From contig NC_087067.1 in assembly GCF_963678635.1 (NCBI RefSeq), positions 36,650,686 through 36,714,685 on the forward strand: a DNA stretch of 64,000 nucleotides. Direction: 5' to 3'. Under the pieces are notes generated by a model. The model had not been told where the DNA came from. It saw nothing but the letters and a program-made list of their open reading frames with translations, and searched no databases. Position 1 is the stretch's first letter; the number at the start of each line of letters is the position of its first letter. The DNA is from Symsagittifera roscoffensis. Its lineage: Eukaryota; Xenacoelomorpha; Acoela; Convolutidae. Both the position numbers and the translations under genes were made by a program. Below are positions 59,301 to 64,000 of the stretch, one piece after another.

Positions 59301-62300
59301 TAATAGTTTTCTGCGTTCCACGTCTACTTGTTTTTTTTGTAAATTCTCTTAGTCATTCAAATTGAAACTATAAATGGTGTTTAATTTTAAACTGAACACC
59401 CAGGCTAACCACCTTAGCTAAAGGATGAAATTGTCACAATTTTACTCCCCTAAATGATGTCAATTTTCTAGGCTGTTTGTTCTAGGAGTTACCGATAATG
59501 GGGTTCTAGGATAATATATCATCCAAAATAGAATCCTGTGGGACAAAACCTCTCTTATTGAAACCCCCAGAACAAATTTACCAAGGAACAGTTTCTCATG
59601 GAGCCTTAAAATGTGACAGAAATTTCGTTTATTTTTTGAAGAAAATTAGTTTGTGCGTGAATAAAGTGGCTTGAATGAACATGCCTCTTTGTACCATTCG
59701 GCCTGTCTTCTGTTCCAGCAGACGATGAGTTTGTCACTGCCACAAGTCAGGAACTTCTCACTCTCCTGCTCACAACACAGACCCCACAACTCCTTCGAGT
59801 GGCCCTGCAAAACTAAGTCATAACACAAACGCTCAACAAATATAAAGTGAAATCCAACCGAATGCCATCTGAGGGGGGACACGAATCCATGGTTTAGTTT
59901 AGAAACTGGACTCTAGTGGCCATTTCATTTTGATTGTTGCTATATAACGAACCTGTTATGTTCTTTCTAATAGAATGCAAAAGATCAAATTATACAATCT
60001 GCTCCTCTTTTCAAAATGCCAGTTCTATCAAGAACTCATTTTCCATTACGATTATTTTTTATTTACCCTGCATCATATAGTAAGGATCATCGTTGGCCCA
60101 GGAAATTCAGCATAATCGATTAAAATCCATGGGTGCTCGGTGCGGGCTCGGACCCAATTTTTTTCTTTATCCAAGTGTCTAATAGTTAAATGAGACTGAC
60201 CATGGATGCGAATGTGAATTGGATTCTGTCTCTCTCGCTGGTGAGGATGCAGTTCCTGGTGGTGCCTATGAACACTCTTCCACTGCAGTCGAAGGCAATG
60301 GTCCGGATGCCACCAACCACGTCCACTATCTAGACAAGGAAAGAACAATCCAACTACACCTGAATGAAACGCCAGGGTTGGGGCATTTCAGATGGAGCTA
60401 TTTGTATCGGTACTTTTTAAATGAAAATTTTCAATTAAAAAAGGGATGACAATTTATCGAAGCTGAACAAAGCGTTTGCCGAAAATACTTCCACTGCCAA
60501 AAGCAAAAAAGCATGAGTTTTTTCTAGAAGTTTGGTAATTTTTCTTTTAAGAAAACTAAGATTTTTTTCAAAAATCAGACACTGATTGATTTAACAAAAA
60601 TTCATTTTGCATTTGCTCCTATGCTTTTGTAATAAGCTCTTACTCCATTATTGACACTGATCTGATTGAATTCATTCATGTCCATCTGAACTAATATGGG
60701 CGACTGTATGCCCCCTAGGAAGAGAGTGTCATTATCATTGGGGTCACACACTATTGCACTGATGGCTCCCTCCAATACCTTCTTGCACGCACGGACCACA
60801 CGGCCGCTATCTGAAATTATCAAAGAAACATAATTTTAAGAGATTGCTTCATAATTTCTAAAAATACCCGTTAAGTTAAAAGACCGGTTCAAAGTGCACT
60901 ATGTTCGCGTTAGTTGAAAACTTCGATGTCGCTTGAAGACCGTTCTTCTCGAGCGTTTTTTTTGTCTCTTTGATTATCAAATGGTCCACCATTTAGTAAC
61001 ATGGCTTTAAAATAACTATGAAAACTCAATTGGAAAAATTTACAATTAAATATTGTATCCAAACGAACTTCAATTTGCCTCTACGTGAAGGAGAATGATC
61101 TTAAACCAAATTGACTGAAAAAGCGAACCGGAAATCTCCATTCACTCCACGCGATGTATTCATTCAATTATAACTACTGTCCGAAAAGGTTTGTAAATAT
61201 TAAGATTACTGTCCGAAAAGGTTTGTAAAATTTAAAATTGCTTACATAGATCCCATTGCACCAGGTTTCCGTTGGAGTCCCCACTGACTAGTGACTCATC
61301 GGGTAAAAAGGCCACACTCGTCACTTGTTTGGGCTTCTCAACCAGCTGCAACATATGAAAAATAAATACAATCTTTTGCTAGCGAAAAACTTGGAAAGTT
61401 CTTTTTTTTTGTCTTGAACAGCTGTTAACTAATAATTAGACGGCATAAAATTAAACGTTGAAAAATATACCCAAAACTTACATCGAAAGTGGCCAGCTGT
61501 TTGGATAACTTCAGCTTGCGAAATGAAGGAGTTTCTGGTGTCTCCCCTCCTGAAATTAAATCTCCCCCCTCGTATCTCTCCCCCACCTCTCCCTCTTCCC
61601 CATTTGAGGAGTGGGGTCTGACTGTCCAGAAAGAGAGTGTCTCTTTACTGGCCACTACTACCATGCCTCTGCTGGGATGGTACTCCAGAGAGACCACTGT
61701 CTCCAGAAACGTCTAAAAACAAAAAAACTTTGGATGCCTTTAACCAGTCTAATTTTCTATCCAAACTACTTTTTTAAGTAGCAATTTTCCGTCACGGAAG
61801 TTAAAAAATCCTTTAAAGGGACTCAAAGTATTCTGTTAGATTTAGGAGACTACTAAAATATCAAAATCACGTTGCGATCAGTTTAGTTCATATTGTTTGG
61901 TCTTTGGTACTCTAGAAAGACCAATGACGTCAGAAAATTTGGTTAAAACACACCAATTTGGAACATAAAGCCGTGATGTCTTCGCACGACACTATGTTAC
62001 AGCGTGATTTAGTATTCAGTTCCTCATTACCGGGGTCGAGGTCAGGGACTTATGTTGCGACCATTGCGACTCAAATTAGGTATGTTGCGACCATTTCGAA
62101 TCAAAATGGGTATGCTGCGAATATGCGCGACCGAAAAGTTTTTACGCGACTTTGCTCGACCCAAAAAAGTATGTTGCTGCTTTGCATGTTTCGATGTGAG
62201 TATGTATGTAAGTACTTAGGTGTGGATGAATTGAATGAATTCGATAAAAATCAGAGATTCTAAAATCTGAAAAATTAACATAAGAATAGCCGATTGCTGT

Positions 62301-63816
62301 GGTAAGTAGCACAGAAGGTTTCGATCACAGTTAAGTTTCTTAATCAAAGTTTTAGTGTTTTCGGTACGCGTGGGTCAGGGACAAAAAAACTTAGTTGAAA
62401 CAAATAAAGTAAAGCCTTATCAGTCCAGCCAACAGGAGGATTTTTCTCAACAGAACGACGGCGAAGCGGGGCAGTCTATTATTTAATTGCTCCTGCATTT
62501 ATTGATTATCTCACCGATTCCTGTGCCAGTGGAATGATTGGGTCTTGCTTCCAGTCCCAGATGGTCATGATGTGGTCTATGGACTCGTCTATTGCACACA
62601 AATGGATTCCTCCGTCCTACACAGAATATTGTGATACATCAAATACTATACAATTAATTGTATCGTTTATCCTATTTTCTATCTCATTTTTGGGGTTTCA
62701 AGCACCGTTTCTTTCAATAGAATTGAAATCGAATTCTGGCAGTCCAATTTCTTTTTTTTGTGTTGTTCATCCGTTTGTGGTTTTTGAAAAAGTGTTGCTT
62801 TTCGCATGTCATTCTCAATATAATGTAATACTTTGTGTACCAATTTGGAGAATGTGATGTTGTTGATGCTTTTGTTGAACAAATCTTCTCCTATCACACT
62901 CAGTGTCTCCAGTCTGATACTGTTCCATACACGCACATGGGGCTAAAATGGAAAATTCAACGCAATGTAGAAAATTTAAGAGCATCCGTACAATTTCTTA
63001 ATTAATTTTTATTATCCTTACAATTCCTTCTTTTCAAGCTTTTTTGAAAAAAAAAACAATTGATTGAAAATTTCTATTTCAGTTTTCGGACCAATTGCAC
63101 TTAGAGACTTTTATATAGTTTCTCCCTCGTTGATTGCCAGTGCTGAATGGAATTCGAACTCACCAGGAAGCTGCCAGTGGGAGTGTCTGCAATTCCGATC
63201 CCCTGACCACTCGCAACTGTCACTTTGTCAGGGTGAAGGGCCAAGCTAAACACCAACAGTTGGACTCAACCTAGATTAGCAAGAATTCTTCTGATGGGGC
63301 AAGGACGGTTTTTTGTCTTTATTTGAACAACAGTGATTTGAGCATCTTGGAAAATTCTTGGTCGACTTGAAAGGTCGACAAAAAATTTTCGACAACAAAC
63401 GTCCACGCTCCCCCGCCCCCAAAAATTCTTGCGCTAGCCACTATGACTACAGCCTCCCCCCTCGCCACGCTACTGATCATATCATGACGTAGTTTAGAAC
63501 AATTCAGTGTGATTAACTTGACTCTGAACGGTTACTGACCTCTTAATTTCAGCGGTGTGTTCCAAATAGTGTCTTTGCGTCAATTCACACGTGTTATGCA
63601 ACACAACTATAGCCCCTGTGAAATAACATATCTCTCCTGTGCTCATAACATGCAGATTGTTCCGACAGTCCTTCCCTCTGTATCCAAACACCCACTCTAC
63701 TGTTAAGGTTTCCTCGGGTGCCTCTCCCACAGCATTTAGACGCCCCTTTGTGAACTCATTTGGTCCTTGTAGGTTTATGGATCTGCCTCGTAAATAGAGT
63801 CGCGCCAAATTCTCTC
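20211..63816 (-). CDS. EML: EML-family microtubule-associated protein, 15 exons, 5' end outside window (gene span)
   Basis: The exons at 63540-63816, 63164-63245, 62841-62942, 62515-62616, 61482-61712, 61246-61345, 60644-60810, 60201-60329, 59685-59804, 38582-38744, 22588-22694, 22215-22302, 21769-21864, 21258-21388 and 20211-20348 total 2033 bp: two bases of a split codon, 676 codons and TAA, with no internal stop and every phase matching. The product begins at the HELP domain (WVFGYRGKDCR) and continues through the tandem atypical propeller of WD40 repeats to a C-terminal IDNTIILW repeat. EML proteins bind tubulin or microtubules through this core. The N-terminal coiled-coil found in EML1-4 types would lie to the right, so the subtype is undetermined. 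Twelve introns are 136-909 bp; the two flanking exon 10 are 20,940 and 15,887 bp. Exon 9 appears to use a GC donor. Confidence 0.92.
20780..21189 (-). repeat. Dispersed repeat, copy 2 (inverse of 3440-3833), inside EML intron 14
   Basis: Shares gaccatagtctttagaaaa, ggagctaaaaactcc, ttgtaagcctgctcg and aaggataaccgg with the reverse complement of copy 1. It begins with a small palindrome gtgcaagttgcac and ends near cggtcggaaca. The same element thus sits in an intron of each of the two convergent genes, in opposite orientation. Confidence 0.6.
21258..21388 (-). CDS. EML: EML exon 14
   Basis: Acceptor gcattag before GAATCTGG (21388) and donor CCAAAG|GTACCA (21258). It encodes GIWPEGSEGGEINATD, LMATADDN and VHIFNYPCFLPK, which follow the family pattern GVWPEG..G.DIN, DD and V-H-L-F-x-Y-P-C. 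The first codon is completed by the G left by exon 13. Confidence 0.92.
21769..21864 (-). CDS. EML: EML exon 13
   Basis: Acceptor gttgaag before GGAG (21864) and donor AATAG|GTACAC (21769). It encodes W-SVNYCKQF, then AEWATATCTLEYSTI-G, matching the family segment with W...C followed by W.TYTC.LGF. It is more diverged than its neighbours. The call rests on exact phase fit at both ends and on the W/TC pattern. Confidence 0.85.
22215..22302 (-). CDS. EML: EML exon 12
   Basis: Acceptor gttcttccag (exon starts 22302) and donor CTACT|GTTAGT (22215). 29 codons plus one base: GHTSFVTHMDWSADSHKL, RSNSGNHELLY. The family pattern is GHSS.ITH.DWS.D...SNSGDYE.LYW; here D-Y of SGDYE is N-H. Confidence 0.92.
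22588..22694 (-). CDS. EML: EML exon 11
   Basis: Acceptor ttttttttctag (exon starts 22694) and donor TGCATA|GTGAGT (22588). It encodes NGNRLAIGGEDSGIYIYKLD, then IRFSKVGKCI, the blade of the form DG..LA.GS.D..IYIY. It lies only 132 bp to the left of the satellite edge and is the first exon after the array in transcription order. Confidence 0.92.
25205..28440. repeat. Higher-order repeat: two tandem copies of a 10-monomer (1620-bp) block
   Basis: Marker variants recur exactly 1620 bp apart: aaaagg at 25328/26948, the catacttag variant at about 25,620/27,240, tttttagaagc at about 26,089/27,709, cgtattatttt at about 26,405/28,025, tttttccaagc at about 26,737/28,357 and cgtatatc at about 26,772/28,392. 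The order of variant monomers is the same in both blocks, with only a rare difference (actttttcc/actctttcc near 27,843). Confidence 0.9.
36580..37560. repeat. Higher-order repeat: 3-monomer (486-bp) block
   Basis: The rare variant gtaaaaatttaaac occurs at about 36,576, 37,062 and 37,548, spaced 486 bp. Between them the same pair of tattatc/catgcg monomers and a ttttttgaagc variant recur in the same order (36,780 and 37,266). Confidence 0.9.
38582..38744 (-). CDS. EML: EML exon 10, isolated between two giant introns
   Basis: Acceptor gtaattgtag (exon starts 38744) and donor CACCCA|GTCAGT (38582). 54 codons plus one base: VDYGCVCASFHPHYPLVAVG, TEVGRWFALN, IVTMHADSKLQFNSISFSP. The family pattern is FHPSG.VVA.GT..GRWFVLD. 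It joins exon 11 in phase (SP-N-GN) and exon 9 in phase 0. Confidence 0.92.
38896..38946 (-). pseudogene. Relic of a duplicated start of EML exon 10
   Basis: About 200 bp upstream of exon 10 in transcription order, the minus strand repeats the exon start: ttgactacgcgtgcgtgtgt followed by ttcattcctccc. Translated, VDYACVCVSF compares with VDYGCVCASF in the exon. The copy ends within about 15 codons and then meets TAG, so it cannot replace the exon. Confidence 0.65.
39349..40879. repeat. CpG-rich minisatellite with orientation switches, bracketed by direct repeats
   Basis: A degenerate unit of about 24-32 bp (consensus near gtcgcgccgtcagtcttttc plus ttaa or gtaa) fills about 39,480-40,670. From about 39,690 to 40,365 it reads on the plus strand. 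Before and after that it reads on the minus strand (gcgcgactgaaag; cttaagaaaagactgacggc-type), so the array changes direction twice. A 40-bp direct repeat (tcaaacaactgc... aagtaccaagtctataat) sits at 39349-39388 and 40840-40879. The CpG density is far above the surrounding AT-rich intron. Confidence 0.85.
43043..43242. other. Assembly gap (200 N)
   Basis: Exactly 200 N, the round size often used for gaps of unknown length. Any reading frame crossing it is meaningless. Confidence 0.99.
43336..43634 (+). pseudogene. Coiled-coil-like open frame with a frameshift
   Basis: It opens right after gttatag (a possible splice acceptor and also an in-frame stop) and reads LENKVSQLNATVIELDGQLA, EIKKITFDIE, VENEVKVIQREIG. 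After a one-base shift near 43,566 it continues LKNDIGNIEARLDRLELLEQ to TAA. Heptad-like spacing of hydrophobic residues suggests a coiled coil. It lies on the strand opposite to EML, just after the N gap, and may be part of the adjacent retroelement-like block. No family recognised. Confidence 0.35.
43636..43975 (+). repeat. Left copy of a diverged direct repeat (partner 56115-56455)
   Basis: It shares with 56115-56455 the ordered landmarks ttctttgataat.atcactgt, tagaactaac.aatcatg, cttatgataaattgtaaagc, cagttgctcttc, ggtattagacaa and tgagaag. The copies differ at perhaps a quarter of positions. They could be terminal repeats of a decayed 12-13-kb element; clear TG/CA ends are not visible. 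Confidence 0.55.
43832..44086 (+). pseudogene. Short open frame of unknown function
   Basis: 84 codons, charged: RLKLGSVLDKEVARIYPAEK, then VPYPKWLYEKQHGAKIIWYD, ending in a Lys-rich tail. It overlaps the left direct repeat. The equivalent region of the right copy (about 56,300-56,455) has stops, so if it was coding it belonged to the repeated element. No domain recognised. Confidence 0.25.
53587..53624. repeat. Perfect 38-bp palindrome (18-bp arms)
   Basis: aatttcactagtctttaa, two bases, then the exact inverse ttaaagactagtgaaatt. The 2-base loop means the duplex form is effectively a near-complete palindrome. It lies about 50 bp before the 679-bp tandem duplication. Confidence 0.9.
53676..55034. 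repeat. 679-bp tandem duplication, nearly identical
   Basis: Sequence from the gactctggtc...agacagagaattttat start through ...cccgccccattctcaacc is present twice in direct orientation (marker ttttataaaacc at 53702 and 54381, offset 679). The copies differ at very few sites (acagtaatatgc/acagtaatttgc, and a short change near the start). No coding frame seen. Confidence 0.9.
56115..56455 (+). repeat. Right copy of the diverged direct repeat (partner 43636-43975)
   Basis: See the left copy for landmarks. This copy has more stops and a truncated end after ctgtgagaag. A related short motif (ttcttaagcccgg..gg.agaa) also occurs just outside at about 55,678 and 56,078. Confidence 0.55.
57862..57990 (+). 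other. Exon-like island, origin unknown
   Basis: Within AT-rich intron DNA, about 125 bp is GC-richer and open: NVPALNMRPVGKEF, TSSNLRYARFEVNKLVAQRM. Residue use looks protein-like and contrasts with its surroundings. There is no good splice acceptor or donor on the plus strand. It could be a fossil of a coding exon or of a retroposed mRNA. I do not recognise the protein. Confidence 0.3.
59685..59804 (-). CDS. EML: EML exon 9, with apparent GC donor
   Basis: Acceptor agttttgcag (exon starts 59804). 40 codons: GHSKELWGL, EKFLTCGSDKLIVCWNRR, EWYKE, matching the GHTDELWGL...LTC..D....LW...W family blade. To join exon 10 (VDYG...) in phase 0 the exon must end at 59685, AAAGAG|GCATGT, a GC rather than GT donor. 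The nearby GT donor (GAATG|GTACAA) would give the wrong phase. Confidence 0.88.
60201..60329 (-). CDS. EML: EML exon 8
   Basis: Acceptor ccttgtctag (exon starts 60329) and donor TCCATG|GTCAGT (60201). 43 codons: IVDVVGGIRTIAFD, VFIGTTRNCIL, FTFASM. The GxIRT...GTTRN.IL pattern is diagnostic of EML propellers. Phase 0 on both sides. Confidence 0.92.
60644..60810 (-). CDS. EML: EML exon 7
   Basis: Acceptor aattatttcag (exon starts 60810) and donor AATGGA|GTAAGA (60644). It encodes YSGRVVRACKKVLEGAISAI, then DTLFLGGIQSPILVQMDMN. This blade is more diverged than in typical EMLs, where a GGKDR.I.LWD is usual. The call rests on position, phase and the GG-x-W/M-D remnant. Confidence 0.85.
61246..61345 (-). 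CDS. EML: EML exon 6
   Basis: Acceptor tatgttgcag (exon starts 61345) and donor ATCTAT|GTAAGC (61246). 33 codons plus one base: LVEKPKQVTSVAFLPDESLV, SGDSNGNLVQWDL. The family pattern is EKPKFV..LAFL..GD..TGDS.GN...W. Confidence 0.92.
61482..61712 (-). CDS. EML: EML exon 5 with an acidic insert
   Basis: Acceptor ttgtttttag (exon starts 61712) and donor TTCGAT|GTAAGT (61482). It encodes TFLETVVSLEYHPSRGM, then SKETLSFWTV (family V..V.FHP....I.TC.K.H..FW). A polar insert of about 25 residues follows, rich in Gly, Glu and Ser/Thr (NGEEGEVGERYEGGDLISGG), before LKLSKQLATFD. The insert is longer than the loop in typical EMLs. Confidence 0.9.
62053..62142. repeat. 30-bp tandem repeat, three copies, in EML intron 4
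   Basis: tatgttgcgaccat begins at 62051, 62081 and (tatgctgcga) 62111, each followed by a cga/tcaaa segment. It decays to the right. It is CpG-rich compared with the intron. Confidence 0.75.
62515..62616 (-). CDS. EML: EML exon 4
   Basis: Acceptor ttctgtgtag (exon starts 62616) and donor GAATCG|GTGAGA (62515). 34 codons, phase 0: DGGIHLCAIDESIDHIMTIW, DWKQDPIIPLAQES. The family pattern is HLC.IDDSN.H...VWDW. Confidence 0.92.
62841..62942 (-). CDS. EML: EML exon 3
   Basis: Acceptor tccattttag (exon starts 62942) and donor AAATTG|GTACAC (62841). 34 codons, phase 0: PHVRVWNSIRLETLSVIG, then FNKSINNITFSKL, matching PHVRVWDS.TL.TL..IG...F.....L.FSK. Confidence 0.92.
63164..63245 (-). CDS. EML: EML exon 2
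   Basis: Acceptor tggtgtttag (exon starts 63245) and donor TTCCTG|GTGAGT (63164). It completes the Ser codon split by exon 1 and encodes LALHPDKVTVASGQGIG, then IADTPTGSFL. The family pattern is CLAIHPDK..IATGQ..G. Confidence 0.92.
63540..63816 (-). CDS. EML: EML exon with the HELP domain (first exon in window)
   Basis: Acceptor ttctgatctag (exon starts 63816) and donor AAGAG|GTCAGT (63540). It encodes GENLARLYLRGRSINL, then the HELP core WVFGYRGKDCRNNL, TGEICYFTGAIVVLHN and QRHYLEHTAEIK. YGYRG+DCR and GE..YF....VVL.N....QRHY are the clearest EML family signatures. It begins in mid-codon, so at least one upstream exon exists beyond 63816. Confidence 0.95.
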
Positions 63817-64000
63817 CTAGATCAGAAACGTAGACTAATTTTGAGTTTGAAGTAGAATTAAATTATCACTATAAGAGTTTTGAAATGCACACATTTATGT
63901 GTTTTAGATGATTTGAAAGACAATTGGAGTTTGGGTAAATGGAATTTGATGAAAGTTTTGCAAAGCAGCAGTTTAACGTATAGCTGAATCACCACAACAT

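Larger units (their letters stand above)
38745..59684 (-). other. EML intron 9, about 20.9 kb
   Basis: No EML exon is expected or seen here, because exons 9 and 10 join in phase and in family order. It contains the exon-10 relic, a CpG-rich inverted minisatellite, the N gap, a coiled-coil-like open frame, a G-poor retroelement-like block, a 679-bp tandem duplication and an exon-like island near 57.9 kb. 41100-43040 and 58050-59680 are AT-rich with nothing recognisable. Confidence 0.8.

Overview
The window is animal nuclear DNA: AT-rich, with short exons bounded by GT/AG introns, LINE, SINE-like and Ty3/gypsy debris, large satellite and minisatellite arrays, and one 200-N scaffold gap. It looks like a bilaterian invertebrate; the sequence does not let me name the phylum.

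Two host genes lie tail to tail. On the plus strand (1619-15178) is a six-exon gene for a multi-pass membrane protein that I read as Fuseless-like. It carries a four-times repeated W-x3-W-x3-(D/G) motif. Its 9.6-kb intron 4 holds a broken Ty3/gypsy element in antisense. On the minus strand (63816 down to 20211, 5' end outside the window) is an EML (echinoderm microtubule-associated protein-like) gene. Fifteen exons join in one uninterrupted frame of 676 codons plus stop, from the HELP domain through the tandem WD40 propellers to the C-terminus.

The striking feature is the architecture of the EML gene. Twelve of its 14 introns in the window are under 1 kb, but the two around the 163-bp exon 10 are about 20.9 kb and 15.9 kb. 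The 15.9-kb intron is almost entirely (about 98%) a tandem array of roughly 96 copies of a 162-bp satellite with visible higher-order repeats (a 10-mer of 1620 bp and a 3-mer of 486 bp). The 20.9-kb intron contains a CpG-rich, orientation-switching minisatellite bracketed by direct repeats, the N gap, and a G-poor block of about 12 kb bracketed by diverged direct repeats that resembles a decayed large retroelement. It also holds a near-identical 679-bp tandem duplication.

Layout: 1-640 LINE 3' end; 1541-15178 Fuseless-like gene, with the Ty3/gypsy element at 5590-11966; 15179-20210 intergenic, with SINE-like pieces and a 43-bp minisatellite at 17570-18405; 20211-22694 the last five EML exons; 22827-38366 satellite; 38582-38744 EML exon 10; 38745-59684 giant intron; 59685-63816 EML exons 9 to 1.
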